From positions 62,001 through 126,000 of the forward strand of contig CAJQMR010000029.1 of the NCBI GenBank assembly GCA_905479495.1: a stretch of 64,000 nucleotides of DNA. The letters are read 5' to 3'. The notes beneath the pieces are model-generated. The model ran no database searches and was not told the origin of the DNA. It worked only from the letters and a program-made list of their open reading frames with translations. The stretch comes from an uncultured Anaerolineae bacterium (GTDB taxonomy: Bacteria > Chloroflexota > Anaerolineae > Promineifilales > Promineifilaceae). Made by a program: the position numbers and the translations under genes. Of the stretch, positions 1 to 9,030 are shown in pieces; within the stretch, counting starts at the first letter, position 1, and each line of letters starts with the position of its first letter.

Positions 1-433
1 TCTGCCCGCCACGTTGAAAAAAAGTGGTTAACCGACCGGCAATCGCTGGCCCAAATAGCGCCTGTCCTTCGGCTACGGCCTGCACCGTGGCTAGCACCTC
101 TGCTTTGTCCGCCCCTTTCAAAATATAGCCCCGCGCCCCGGCGCTCATCGCCGCAAAAAGCGAATCGTCATCTTCCAGCATCGTGAGCATGATAATGCCC
201 ACTTCGGGCAAATCGGCCAAAATGCGGCGGGTGGCTTCGATGCCGTTCATGTCCGGCATCTGGATGTCCATCAAAATCACATCAGGGGTTACCGCTTTCG
301 CCTGCGCAAAGGCTTCTTGGCCCGTGCCTGCTTCGCCCACAACGGCCGTTTCCGCCGCCGAATTCAGCAAGAGCTTAAGCCCTTCACGAAACAAATTATG
401 ATCATCTACCACCAGGATGCGAATGGGTTCCAT
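1..433 (-). CDS. NarL/FixJ-type response regulator, 3' end cut by window edge
   Basis: This is a receiver domain read from the minus strand and absent from the ORF track because it runs off the window. The translation starts MEPIRILVVDDHN, with the acidic pair at residues 10-11, the phosphoacceptor Asp56 in VILMDIQMPD, the conserved Thr at about 84 (IIMLT) and Lys106 in YILKG, as expected of NarL/FixJ regulators. About 144 residues are visible, and the C-terminal LuxR-type HTH would lie outside. It is the last visible gene of a minus-strand run, kinase then glycosyltransferase then this gene, with only 14 bases between it and the glycosyltransferase stop. It is therefore the likely partner of the upstream HisKA_3 kinase. 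The pairing is inferred from context. Confidence 0.93.
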   Translation of the reverse strand, partial: MEPIRILVVDDHNLFREGLKLLLNSAAETAVVGEAGTGQEAFAQAKAVTPDVILMDIQMPDMNGIEATRRILADLPEVGIIMLTMLEDDDSLFAAMSAGARGYILKGADKAEVLATVQAVAEGQALFGPAIAGRLTTFFQRGGQ

Positions 434-447
434 GCGGTTGCTCCAGG

Positions 448-1719
448 TTATCGTTTGTTATGGTGAACGATTTGCTCAACCAGATTGACAGCTTTGGCCA
501 CACCATCTTCTTGCTGAATGATTTGCGCCAACGCAACAGCGCGTTGGCGCATGTTGGCGTCGGAGACGGCCGTTTCAATAGCAGCAGCCAACTTAACGGC
601 CGTGAGCTTTTTAAAAGGTATTGGCGCCGGACCAATACCCATCGCCCCAATGCGTCGTCCCCAGTAAAACTGGTCAAACAAAAACGGCGTCAGAATAGTA
701 GGCACACCGGCCCAAAAGCCAAAACCCGTGGTGCCCGACCCGCCGTGATGAATCACCGCCGCCATTTTGGGGAAAAGCCAGCTGTAGGGCGCATAATCCA
801 GCAGATAAACCGTGTCTGGCAGTTCGGTCTGACCAATACCCGCCCAACCTGCTTGCAGCACAGCCCGCTGCCCGGATAGTTCCAGGGCATCCAAAACTAC
901 CTGCGTTATGCGCTCCGGCTCGCGCACCGGCATGCTGCCAAAGCCAACAAAAATGGGCGCTGATCCTGCTGCCAAAAAATCGGCTAGCGCTTGAGGCGGG
1001 GTCCAGTTGGGTTCCTCTGGCCGCCAGTAGCCAGTGTAGTGTACATGCGGACCCCAATCCGGCGGGCGGGGCACGATGGCTTCACTAAAGCCAAGCAGCG
1101 TGGGCATCTGGCCTATTTGCGCAAAGTTGCCGAGGAACGGCCGTGCCGCCAGCCCCAACGCCTCCTGCCGCCACCGGTTAACCGCCCGGCGAAAGCCAGA
1201 CCAGACAAGCTGCTCAGCAATGCGGTAAGACAGGGCATTGTAGCCGGGCAGGAATCCTGGCCCGGCCGGGAAGGCCACCATGGGAAAGGCGCTGGTGCGA
1301 ATCATCGGAATGACGGCCATGGTGATCATGGGGATGTGCAGCTTTTCTGCCAGGTCCACACCAAACAAGCCGCCCGGCAGCTGATTGATGATACCGTCCG
1401 TTTGCCACAGGTTTGGCCGTGAGAGCACATTGGCAATGCCGGTAGCCAAATCCCAAAACAGCGCCTTGACGGAACGCCACATCTTCCACACGTTCTGCCC
1501 TGATTCGGTCAGCGTGATGCCACCACCGCTGGTCAGCAAGGCTTCGGCATCACCGGGCACGGGGCAAAAATCGAGACCGTATTGGGCCGCCAGCGGCGCA
1601 AAGTTTTCCAAGGAAATGAGCCGAACTGAAAAACCAGCCGCTTGCAAACCTTGCCCCAAAACAACACAGGGCAAGACGTCCCCGCGCGATCCTAGTGCCA
1701 AAATCGTGAGATGGGTCAT
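448..1719 (-). CDS. UGT/YjiC-like GT1-family glycosyltransferase
   Basis: The protein has about 423 residues. The N-terminus MTHLTILALGSRGDVLP is the usual opening strand and Gly-rich loop of GT1/GT28-like enzymes. The C-terminal half carries the donor-binding signature HHGGSGTTGFGFWAGVP near residue 320, followed by FLFDQFYWG. Such enzymes move a sugar from an NDP-sugar to a lipid or small-molecule acceptor; the acceptor here cannot be told. The ORF track starts 29 codons earlier, inside the upstream kinase gene. I prefer the ATG at 1719 because homology begins there and an AAGGAGAT lies upstream, although its spacing of about 14 is long. It sits between a histidine kinase and its likely response regulator, an unusual insertion. 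Confidence 0.88.
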   Translation of the reverse strand: MTHLTILALGSRGDVLPCVVLGQGLQAAGFSVRLISLENFAPLAAQYGLDFCPVPGDAEALLTSGGGITLTESGQNVWKMWRSVKALFWDLATGIANVLSRPNLWQTDGIINQLPGGLFGVDLAEKLHIPMITMAVIPMIRTSAFPMVAFPAGPGFLPGYNALSYRIAEQLVWSGFRRAVNRWRQEALGLAARPFLGNFAQIGQMPTLLGFSEAIVPRPPDWGPHVHYTGYWRPEEPNWTPPQALADFLAAGSAPIFVGFGSMPVREPERITQVVLDALELSGQRAVLQAGWAGIGQTELPDTVYLLDYAPYSWLFPKMAAVIHHGGSGTTGFGFWAGVPTILTPFLFDQFYWGRRIGAMGIGPAPIPFKKLTAVKLAAAIETAVSDANMRQRAVALAQIIQQEDGVAKAVNLVEQIVHHNKR

Positions 1720-1786
1720 GAGTGTGTGACGATCTCCTTTTGGTACCGGGCGACTTTGCCGTCGAGGATGGTTGGGAACGTGATTT

Positions 1787-4700
1787 TCATGCGCGTTCTG
1801 ACTCACTGGCGAGTAACAAAGGAAGTACGGCCGTTACCCGCGTGCCTTTCTTTTGTTTAACCACCGTCAACGATCCACCTAACTCTTCAGCCCGTTCCCG
1901 CATGGAGCGGATGCCCACGCCCGACGGTGGCGCTGGCGGCAGCCCAATGCCGTCGTCACTGACGGTGATTTGCAGGGTGGTACGGCCGTTTCCCACCACC
2001 TGTAACTCCACCGCACACCGCCGCGCCTGAGCATGGCGCATCACGTTGGTGATCGCTTCCAGGGTGATGCGGTAGGCGGCCACTTCCACAGCAGCAGAAA
2101 GCGGCGGCAGGGGGTCCGGTGCGGCGTTGAGTTGGATGATGAGAGGAGAACGGCCGTTTAGCTTCCCCACATGCGCCTGTAACGCCTCCATCAGACCCAA
2201 CTCATCCAGTGCTGGCGGCCGCAGCGCGTACACCAGCCGCCGAATCTCGGCCACCGTTTCTTGATTTTGCGACTTCAAGCCACGCAGCAAGCGTGCTGCC
2301 TCAGCTGGATTCGTTTCCATCAAATCCAAAATGGCGTCGAAGGCAAAGGTTTGGCTGGCTAGCGTGGGACCCAGCCCGTCGTGCAGGTCGCGGCGAATGC
2401 GGCGGCGTTCCTCCTCACGAGTGAGCACCAACTTTTCCCGCGACTGCTGCAAGGCTGTGGCCGAGCGTTGCAAGGCGGCTGTCAGGCGCACCGAGTAGGC
2501 CATGGCTCCCGTTTGGGCTGCCATGTCAGCCAACAGCCGCTGTTCCCGTTCGGTAAACGCCTCGCCCGGCGAACGTGGCGAGACAACCAGTTGGCCAACC
2601 GCTTCATTTTGGTAACGCAGCGGCAGGTTCACGGTAGCGGCCACCGGCTTGCCCGTTGCTGCCCCGCCTAACTGCCCTTGCTCGTCGCCCAGCTCAACGG
2701 CCACGTAAGGCAGCTTTAACGTGCTGGCTATTGTTTCCACCACCGATTGCAGCATGGCTTCCGGCGTTGTGGTGGTTTGTAACTGCCCAGCCAATTTTGA
2801 CAGGGCCGCGTACGGGTCGTCCCGCTCGCCAAACATGAGGCGGTTCACACTATGCTGCAACCGCTCGCGCACCGGCTGGAAGAGCACCGCGATAACGCCA
2901 GTAGCCAGCAGGGCGATTAAAAAATTACCCTGTGCTTGAAAGAGTGTCCCCAAAGCGCCCACGACCAGCACGTAAATGGCCACAATCCCCAGCGACAGGC
3001 CGCCATAAACCAGGGTGCGGTTGATGATGATGTCAATCTCCCACAGCCGGTAGCGGAACAGCGCCACGCCAATGGCCAGCGGAATAAAACTGGAAGCCAT
3101 GCCAAGCAATAACATGGCTGTCCCCATAAAAACACTCGACTGAACAGGTTGTAATCCCAGGAAAAGGGCAACGGAAAACAAGCCCAAATTGGCGACCGCA
3201 AAGCCAGCAATCACCCATTTGGCCTGTTGTTTTTCATCAGAGGCAGAAAGGCGACGATAGCGAATAATCTGGAAGCCAATGCCTAAAAACACAACAACGG
3301 CAAAGATGAGCGGGGGCCAGATAGTAGTGGCCCGGTGCAGGTTGAGCTGGGGAAAGGGCAGCCACAGCAACATGTAGCCTAGCCAGGCGGCAGCGGCATA
3401 ACGGGACCATTTGGGGTAGAAACGGCCGTTTGGAAACAAACACAAAAATAAAAACACGCTGCCAAACAGACCCGCCTGAAACAGCGTTGCGGGCAGGTGC
3501 CAGGCAGGTGCCAGCAACGGCAAAAAAACAATCGTTGGCGTAAATCCCAGGCCAACGGCAATGAGCATCATCGAGGCTAGCACCCCCATCAGCTCCCCAG
3601 ACCGTCGCCAGAATAAGAATAAACCAACGAGGACAAAGATCGCTGCCTGGATATAGGCAGCAATCAGGGCAAATGGATACAAACCACTTTCCAGCAAGAG
3701 GGTGTTCCCCGCAGGAATCGAGGCCAACAGGGGCACAGTTGTCAAAGCCTCAGGGGGCGGCATTTGCCAAAAGCCATAGCTGGCCTGCCACGTTAACCCG
3801 GCGCTGAATAAAATGACCGCCATCAAAAAATTGAACACCCAGGCAGTTTGCAGCAGAATCGACCGGGTGCTTCTGTGGGTTGTTGCCCGACTAGTGATTT
3901 GAGGCGGTGGGGGCAGCAGTCTGTCTACTTGTTTTTGCAGCCAGCGGTGCAACGGCCGTATCCCCAACAATACCAGCACCGTCGCCACCACAAAAGCAGC
4001 CAGGTTACTTTGCTCCGTGATGGCTAAGGAACCGACGCCGCCAACGAGCAGAATGTAAACGGCCGTCACCAACGCCGTCAAACCGCCATAAATCAACGTC
4101 CGGTTAAGCCAGATATCCACATCCCACAACCGGTAACGCAAGATAGAAAAGGCAATGGTTGCCGGAATCGCCAAAGCAGCCAGCAAGATAAAACCGCCCA
4201 TAACGATGGTAAACAGGGTGCGCTGATCCGGCACATTTCGTAAGGCAGGGATGCCAATAAGCAGCAAAATGCTAATCGTACTGCTGAAAATAAGCAGCAT
4301 AGGCCCCCACAAAAGCCATTTCATTTGCTGTCTTTCTGTTGTAGTGGCAAAGCGACGATAGCGTACAATTTGCCCCAGCAGGCCAGCGGTAAACCAGCCC
4401 GCACCAAGCAACAGCCAGAGGCCATCGGTCAACGTGCGCGTGTTGGGCAGCATGGCCATATCGGCCATCAATAAGGGATTGTTGAGGAAGGCAAACACAC
4501 AAATAAATAGCCACAACAGAAACAGCCAGCCGGTCCAGCGGGGCATAAAACGGCCGTTGGGGAACAAACAAATCAGTGCCATTGTGCAGCCCCACACCAG
4601 CATCCGCAGGGCCGAGAGAGGAATGGCCCACGCAGGCCTGGCGTAGATCAAGCCATCGGCTAGCGGCGGCAAGAGACCGAACAGGGCGAGCGTGACGGCC

Positions 4701-5011
4701 GCCAGCATCGCCATCCAATCATTGGGGCGTTTCCAGGCGATCAACGCCGCCACCCCCAGTGAGCCGATGATCAAAATTAGCTCCAGGATAGTAAAGTAGG
4801 TGGCAAAGAAGGGGAGCGACAGCCCCAGTGATTGCAAGCCATCAGCAAAGCCATAGACGTCGGCTTGCAGCATTTGGTAACGTAGCGGCGTGGCGGCAAC
4901 AACCAGGCTGACCACGCCAGCGGCAATGAACAACCAGACAGCGCGGAAAACGGCCGTTTGGTTGACGCGCTCAGGAAACCCTGCGCTTAATTGCTGATTT
5001 TGGTTATCCAT
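1787..5011 (-). CDS. Membrane NarL-family sensor histidine kinase with duplicated membrane module
   Basis: This 1074-residue kinase has two consecutive multi-TM blocks (about residues 15-365 and 385-715). Each closes with the same phrase, RYRLWDVDIWLNRTLIYGG in the first and RYRLWEIDIIINRTLVYGG in the second, so the membrane sensor is an internal duplication. A GAF-like region follows (about 720-850), then a HisKA_3 dimerisation helix with the phosphoacceptor His in RRDLHDGLGP (about residue 876). An HATPase_c domain with SDDGIGLPP and GVGIRSMRERAEELGG follows. It probably phosphorylates the response regulator at 1-433. The signal is unknown; a lipid or membrane state would fit such a large membrane portion but is speculation. 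Confidence 0.92.
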   Translation of the reverse strand: MDNQNQQLSAGFPERVNQTAVFRAVWLFIAAGVVSLVVAATPLRYQMLQADVYGFADGLQSLGLSLPFFATYFTILELILIIGSLGVAALIAWKRPNDWMAMLAAVTLALFGLLPPLADGLIYARPAWAIPLSALRMLVWGCTMALICLFPNGRFMPRWTGWLFLLWLFICVFAFLNNPLLMADMAMLPNTRTLTDGLWLLLGAGWFTAGLLGQIVRYRRFATTTERQQMKWLLWGPMLLIFSSTISILLLIGIPALRNVPDQRTLFTIVMGGFILLAALAIPATIAFSILRYRLWDVDIWLNRTLIYGGLTALVTAVYILLVGGVGSLAITEQSNLAAFVVATVLVLLGIRPLHRWLQKQVDRLLPPPPQITSRATTHRSTRSILLQTAWVFNFLMAVILFSAGLTWQASYGFWQMPPPEALTTVPLLASIPAGNTLLLESGLYPFALIAAYIQAAIFVLVGLFLFWRRSGELMGVLASMMLIAVGLGFTPTIVFLPLLAPAWHLPATLFQAGLFGSVFLFLCLFPNGRFYPKWSRYAAAAWLGYMLLWLPFPQLNLHRATTIWPPLIFAVVVFLGIGFQIIRYRRLSASDEKQQAKWVIAGFAVANLGLFSVALFLGLQPVQSSVFMGTAMLLLGMASSFIPLAIGVALFRYRLWEIDIIINRTLVYGGLSLGIVAIYVLVVGALGTLFQAQGNFLIALLATGVIAVLFQPVRERLQHSVNRLMFGERDDPYAALSKLAGQLQTTTTPEAMLQSVVETIASTLKLPYVAVELGDEQGQLGGAATGKPVAATVNLPLRYQNEAVGQLVVSPRSPGEAFTEREQRLLADMAAQTGAMAYSVRLTAALQRSATALQQSREKLVLTREEERRRIRRDLHDGLGPTLASQTFAFDAILDLMETNPAEAARLLRGLKSQNQETVAEIRRLVYALRPPALDELGLMEALQAHVGKLNGRSPLIIQLNAAPDPLPPLSAAVEVAAYRITLEAITNVMRHAQARRCAVELQVVGNGRTTLQITVSDDGIGLPPAPPSGVGIRSMRERAEELGGSLTVVKQKKGTRVTAVLPLLLASESERA

Positions 5012-5208
5012 ACAATGTTTGCCACCAGTTCCTTGTGATCATCGGCCATCATGATGATGGGGATAAACGGCCCTCACTGTAAGCCGTTGTCTGGCAAAAA
5101 GGGATCAAATGTGCTCCTGTATGAGTGAAAGTTTAACTTTCAATTGCTGGCGTCCTGAATCAGGGTTTTGACTTTTCCATTCGTTTCTGTAGGTAATTCT
5201 CATGGGAC

Positions 5209-5217
5209 ATTATAGCA
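5209..5217 (-). promoter_or_regulatory. Extended -10 promoter for the kinase-glycosyltransferase-regulator operon
   Basis: On the minus strand the sequence reads TGCTATAAT, a perfect TATAAT with the TGn extension, about 200 bases upstream of the kinase ATG. No good -35 is visible, which is normal for extended -10 promoters. Between it and the gene lies the near-perfect palindrome TGAAAGTTTAACTTTCA (5126-5142), a possible regulator site in the leader. No gene is seen in 5012-5282. Confidence 0.5.
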
Positions 5218-5282
5218 TGGTCAATCAAACGTCTGGCTTCCAATCATTGAGAATAAAATCGAGCGTTACATGTGAAAGCGAG

Positions 5283-6329
5283 CTATGGCCGAACGGCCGT
5301 TAACAATGTATTCCCCGGTAGGCTGGTCAGGTTGTGGAATTGGAGGTCTGTAAACCCAGCACTGCTGCATATCTCGGTCATCTCCGTGCGAGAAAAAACA
5401 CGGCCGTCGGCAAAAACGTAATATTGCAGGGCAATGAGACGAATGAGGGCGTTAACGGCCGTTCCCGGAATCTTGCCCGTGATTTGGTCCAATATGGCAA
5501 CTTGGCCGCCAGGTTTTAATGCCTGTTTTGCTTTCTGTAACAACTTTACGTTCGTCTCAATGTCATATTGGTGCAGCACATTAAACAGCAAAATCATGTC
5601 AAAGCCCTCACCCCATTCTGCCTGCCACATATCTCCCTTTTGCAAGGTGATGCGAGAGGCGACCGGCTGACCTGCCAGCTTTTGCCGCGCCGTTTCCAAA
5701 CCAGCAAAGTAATCCAGAATCGTGGCTTCCAGCGAGGGATATTTTTGGCACATGAGGATGCTGTAGGTGCCATGCCCCCCACCCACATCCAGCAGGCGGG
5801 TTGGCCCGTCTGGCAAGGTGAGCTTTTTGATAACACTGGGGCCTGCCGTGACCGCATTCATGGCCAGCTGACGCTGGTAGGCATCGGACAGGTCGGCATC
5901 AGCTTCGGTCCAGTCGTAAAATTCAAACGGCCGTTCCCCCGTGCGAATGATTTCTGTGGTGTGGGGCAGCAGCTCATGGCTGGCTGCACTCCAAAAATGG
6001 AGCAGTGCCTGGGCATCAAAAGCGTCATGTTCGATGAGCCATTTTGTCGTTAAGCTGCTGTTGTGGTAACGGCCGTTCTTCTCCTCCACATAGTGCAAGG
6101 CCGCCAGCGCTGGCAGCAGGGCCAGCAAGCCGCGTTCTTGCAGTTGCAGTTGCTTGGCCAACTCACTTACTGTTGCTGGCTGTTTGGCCAGGGTTTGGAA
6201 GATGCCGAGTTCAACGGCCGTCGTCACCGCCTGCATGGCCAGCATCCCGGCGAAATCCAGCATCAAACCGGGCACCATATTTAGCGTATTGAAAGCAGTC
6301 CGTTCCAAAATATTGGGGGTAATTGGCAT
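5283..6329 (-). CDS. SAM-dependent O-methyltransferase (acetylserotonin/plant-type OMT family)
   Basis: The protein has about 348 residues. An N-terminal winged-helix dimerisation region (MPITPNILERTAFNTLNMVPG and following) leads to a class I methyltransferase fold with motif I LLDVGGGHGTYSI, then DMILLFNVLHQYD and LKPGGQVAILDQ. This architecture is typical of small-molecule O-methyltransferases and some C-methyltransferases. I chose the ATG at 6329, with AGGAG seven bases upstream, over the longer ORF start. It is a clear paralogue of the gene at 6946-7989: both start MPI.PN.LERTAF.TLN and share GQVAI.DQI. The two flank a cupin gene on the same strand, suggesting a small tailoring cluster. 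The substrate is unknown. Confidence 0.9.
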   Translation of the reverse strand: MPITPNILERTAFNTLNMVPGLMLDFAGMLAMQAVTTAVELGIFQTLAKQPATVSELAKQLQLQERGLLALLPALAALHYVEEKNGRYHNSSLTTKWLIEHDAFDAQALLHFWSAASHELLPHTTEIIRTGERPFEFYDWTEADADLSDAYQRQLAMNAVTAGPSVIKKLTLPDGPTRLLDVGGGHGTYSILMCQKYPSLEATILDYFAGLETARQKLAGQPVASRITLQKGDMWQAEWGEGFDMILLFNVLHQYDIETNVKLLQKAKQALKPGGQVAILDQITGKIPGTAVNALIRLIALQYYVFADGRVFSRTEMTEICSSAGFTDLQFHNLTSLPGNTLLTAVRP

Positions 6330-6375
6330 TAGATTTCTCCTGAGAGACGTGAGTCCCTTATGATTGGTAACAACT

Positions 6376-6933
6376 TTATTGGCTGTATTGTGGATAGCTT
6401 TCTTTATAGCCCAGTAAACGGCCGATTCCACCCAAAACCGTCATCGCTAGATTCGTAAGCGAGATAGGAACGTTGGGTGCATAGCTGTCGGCCAGGGGGG
6501 CAACGACGGCCAACTGTAGCAGATTGGGCATCCCATTTTTGCCTACCTTCCCCTCTTCTGCCAGACCAAAAACCGTTTCCCAGTAGGTTTGCAGCTGCCC
6601 CGGCGGGCGCACATCGGTGATGAAGCGCAGCTCGCCTTCACCAGCGTTCCAAAAGGTGTGCGGCGTGCCAGGCGGGATGAGCACTTGCTCGCCCACGCTC
6701 AACAGCCGTTGCTCACCATCCAAAATAACGCCAAGCTGACCTTGCACAGCTTCAAACCGCTCTTCACATTGCAAATGAATATGAAGCGGGATGGTTGGTT
6801 TTGTTTCTGGCGTTTCCACTGCGTACATAATTTGCAACAATTCACCGTTGGTTTGGGTTCCGGTTTGCAAAAAGGTAATCCGGTGACCAATGGCTGGATT
6901 TCTAACTGTTTTGTTCATACTCATCTTCCCCAT
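6376..6933 (-). CDS. Cupin-domain protein
   Basis: The 185-residue protein has one cupin barrel. Motif 1 is PLHIHLQCEERFEAVQGQLGV and motif 2 is IPPGTPHTFWNAGEGE, so the metal ligands (two His, one Glu, then a final His) are present. Around 70 C-terminal residues beyond the barrel are helical and hydrophobic (NLAMTVLGGIGRLLGY). Single-domain cupins include isomerases, dioxygenases and sugar-binding proteins, and the sequence does not decide which. It lies between two paralogous O-methyltransferases with short gaps, so the three genes are probably co-transcribed and act on related molecules. The start could be Met1, Met4 or Met6; AAGAAG and GGGGAAG both precede these candidates. Confidence 0.85.
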   Translation of the reverse strand: MGKMSMNKTVRNPAIGHRITFLQTGTQTNGELLQIMYAVETPETKPTIPLHIHLQCEERFEAVQGQLGVILDGEQRLLSVGEQVLIPPGTPHTFWNAGEGELRFITDVRPPGQLQTYWETVFGLAEEGKVGKNGMPNLLQLAVVAPLADSYAPNVPISLTNLAMTVLGGIGRLLGYKESYPQYSQ

Positions 6934-6945
6934 TGCTTCTTATTA

Positions 6946-7989
6946 CTATTTCACGGCCGTTATCAAGCTAGACCCTGGTGACAGCCGCATCTTGGTTATC
7001 TGTTGATTCTTAAAACCAACTTCCGCTAATAAAGCCATCAACTCATCAGCCGCATAGACACGGCCGTTGGCAAACAAATAAAACATAAAAGCCAGCATCT
7101 GCACGATGCCATTACTGCCGCTGCCAAACACACTGCCCTCGATCTGGTCAAAAATGGCCACCTGACCACCCGGTTTGAGCGCCGCATATGCTTTTTGCAG
7201 CAGCTTACGATTGGTATCCAAATCATAGTGATGCACCATATTAAACAGCAGGATCAGGTCGTACGGCTCGCCCCAATCCATTTGCCACATATCGCCGGGC
7301 AGGAGGTGGATACGGCCGTTCAAATTATGCTGGCTAATATGGTGTTTGGCGGTTTCCAGGGCAACAGCCGTGTCCAGGATGGTTGCCTGCAAGTGGGGCT
7401 GGGCATTGGCCAGCATCACGCTGAATACCCCATGCCCGCCGCCAACATCCAGCAGCCGCGCCACGCCAGCAGGCACGGTCAGCTTTTTGAGGACTTCTGC
7501 ACCAACCACGTTGGCATTGCCGACCATCATCTGCTGGAAGTTGTGGGCCAATTCAGGATCGCTGTAGACAAACTCATAGAAGTTAAACGGCCGTTCCCCC
7601 GTGCGCACCACCTCCGCTGCATGGGGCCACAGCTCATGCAAAAAAACATTGAACACAGACAGCGCCGCATTCATGTCCAGCACCCCGCTCTGCACAAACC
7701 ATTTATCTGTCATAGGGCTGTTGTGATAACGGCCGTTTTCCTCCACAACGTAGCCAATGGCCAGCAGGGCCCGCAGTAAGGCACGAACACCTCGTTCATC
7801 GGCCTCTAGCCGCTGCGCCAACTCAGCCGCAGAAGCTGGTTGGGCAACCAATGCGGTAAACAGGTGCAGCTCAACGGCCGTATTCACCGCTTTATAAGCC
7901 AGCAGCCCGGCCAAATCCAACATCGGCCCTGGCGCTGCGTTTAGTGTAAAAAAAGCGGTTCGTTCCAGAAAATTGGGTTGAATGGGCAT
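6946..7989 (-). CDS. SAM-dependent O-methyltransferase, paralogue of 5283-6329
   Basis: A 347-residue class I methyltransferase with the same layout as its neighbour: an N-terminal dimerisation region (MPIQPNFLERTAFFTLN), motif I LLDVGGGHGVFSVM, acidic motif ATILDTA, then YDLILLFNMVHHYD and LKPGGQVAIFDQ. The ATG at 7989 has GGAG seven bases upstream. It is first in the OMT-cupin-OMT run. Retention of all SAM-binding motifs in both copies suggests two active enzymes with different substrates, or a heterodimer through the N-terminal domains; this is inference. Confidence 0.9.
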   Translation of the reverse strand: MPIQPNFLERTAFFTLNAAPGPMLDLAGLLAYKAVNTAVELHLFTALVAQPASAAELAQRLEADERGVRALLRALLAIGYVVEENGRYHNSPMTDKWFVQSGVLDMNAALSVFNVFLHELWPHAAEVVRTGERPFNFYEFVYSDPELAHNFQQMMVGNANVVGAEVLKKLTVPAGVARLLDVGGGHGVFSVMLANAQPHLQATILDTAVALETAKHHISQHNLNGRIHLLPGDMWQMDWGEPYDLILLFNMVHHYDLDTNRKLLQKAYAALKPGGQVAIFDQIEGSVFGSGSNGIVQMLAFMFYLFANGRVYAADELMALLAEVGFKNQQITKMRLSPGSSLITAVK

Positions 7990-8130
7990 ATAAGTCTCCG
8001 GTGAACAGTTATCGGTGATCGGTAGTCGGAAACAGATTACCGATTACGGTTTACCAAATATCTTACACAAGCGTCACCCTCACCGTCATGGGGGCAGGCT
8101 CCTATTTGGACCGGGAAATCTGACTTAGTG

Positions 8131-8218
8131 GCCGTCCGCAAATAACTTGCCGGAATTGTGCGGACGGCGTGAAGTAAGCGGCCTTCTAATCGGGTAAGTT
8201 ATTGTTGGCCGCTTACTT
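8131..8218. repeat. Two adjacent perfect hairpins with mutually complementary loops
   Basis: The first hairpin has arms GCCGTCCGCA (8131-8140) and TGCGGACGGC (8159-8168). The second has arms AAGTAAGCGGCC (8172-8183) and GGCCGCTTACTT (8207-8218). The first loop contains AATAACTT and the second AAGTTATT, so the loops could pair with each other. The second hairpin overlaps the stop codon of the serine-protease gene. No T-run follows, so it does not look like a standard terminator. The rest of 7990-8216 holds degenerate CGATTAC words and no gene. Confidence 0.7.
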
Positions 8219-8954
8219 AGGGCAGACTTTCAAGCACGGCTGCCACGCTCACATCGGTTGCCTGTCGCTCAGCATTCTGCCCGTTTTCTATCATCACGGC
8301 CGTCCAGGTGATGGCGGCTAAACGGCCGTTTGCCCACACCCCACCACCTGAATCGCCGCTCACAACCGCCTGCCCCTGCAATCGCCAGACGGCTACCCCA
8401 TTCCTTACATCCACCGCTTCCTTTTGCACAGGCGATACCCGCACCCGTCCCGCCTGTCGATGCACCAGCCAAAGCTCATCTCTTTCGGTAACGCCGCCGT
8501 TCGTTGCCATGATTGCCATATTCTGCAACGCATCTGGCGCAGACAAGATCATTGTGCCGCCATTGCGCGACAGGATCAGGCGCTTGAACCGGTATAACGC
8601 CATCTCCGCCAGCAGCGTGCCGGCCGCATCGCGAAACTGCACCTCGCCTGCATTAGCCGCCAGCTGACTCCAATGATCGTGCGTGATGAGGTACGTAAAG
8701 CCATTGGCCTGCACCACGGTTCCCAATCCTTCGGCAACGATGTATGTTTCGGCTTTGGCCATGGGACGAACCTCATCCGGGGGCACGGGCAGTGGCTCAA
8801 TCGCCTGCTGCTCAACTTCTTTCCATTGGGGCACAATCATCGTGATTTGTACCGTTGCTTCCAGAATCTGTTGTCGCTCCCTGGCCTGCTGCCATTGAGG
8901 ATATCCGGTTAGACCCATTATCATGACTGTTATGAAGAAAAAATACTTTGCCAT
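8217..8954 (-). CDS. Trypsin-like serine peptidase domain protein, exported or membrane anchored
   Basis: The 245-residue protein begins with a hydrophobic segment (YFFFITVMIMGLTGY) that should act as a signal or anchor. The body looks like a chymotrypsin-fold peptidase. It ends with GDSGGGVWANGRLAAI, where Ser202 would be the nucleophile, and YLITHDHW at about residue 90 offers a catalytic His. I could not place the catalytic Asp with confidence. A GG in place of the usual GP after GDSG is a mild departure. It is divergent from the BTAD regulator, only 76 bases away, so the two may share control. RBS AGGAG lies ten bases before the ATG. Confidence 0.75.
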   Translation of the reverse strand: MAKYFFFITVMIMGLTGYPQWQQARERQQILEATVQITMIVPQWKEVEQQAIEPLPVPPDEVRPMAKAETYIVAEGLGTVVQANGFTYLITHDHWSQLAANAGEVQFRDAAGTLLAEMALYRFKRLILSRNGGTMILSAPDALQNMAIMATNGGVTERDELWLVHRQAGRVRVSPVQKEAVDVRNGVAVWRLQGQAVVSGDSGGGVWANGRLAAITWTAVMIENGQNAERQATDVSVAAVLESLP

Positions 8955-9030
8955 CGCTGCTGCTCTCCTGATATAGTTGGCAGCAACGTAGCAATAGGGC
9001 GTATGGTAGGCGTGCGCAAAACGATCGGAA

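Noticed and set aside
460-879. Plus-strand ORF opposite the glycosyltransferase
   Set aside because: Shadow of the GT gene; the glycosyltransferase has full motif support.
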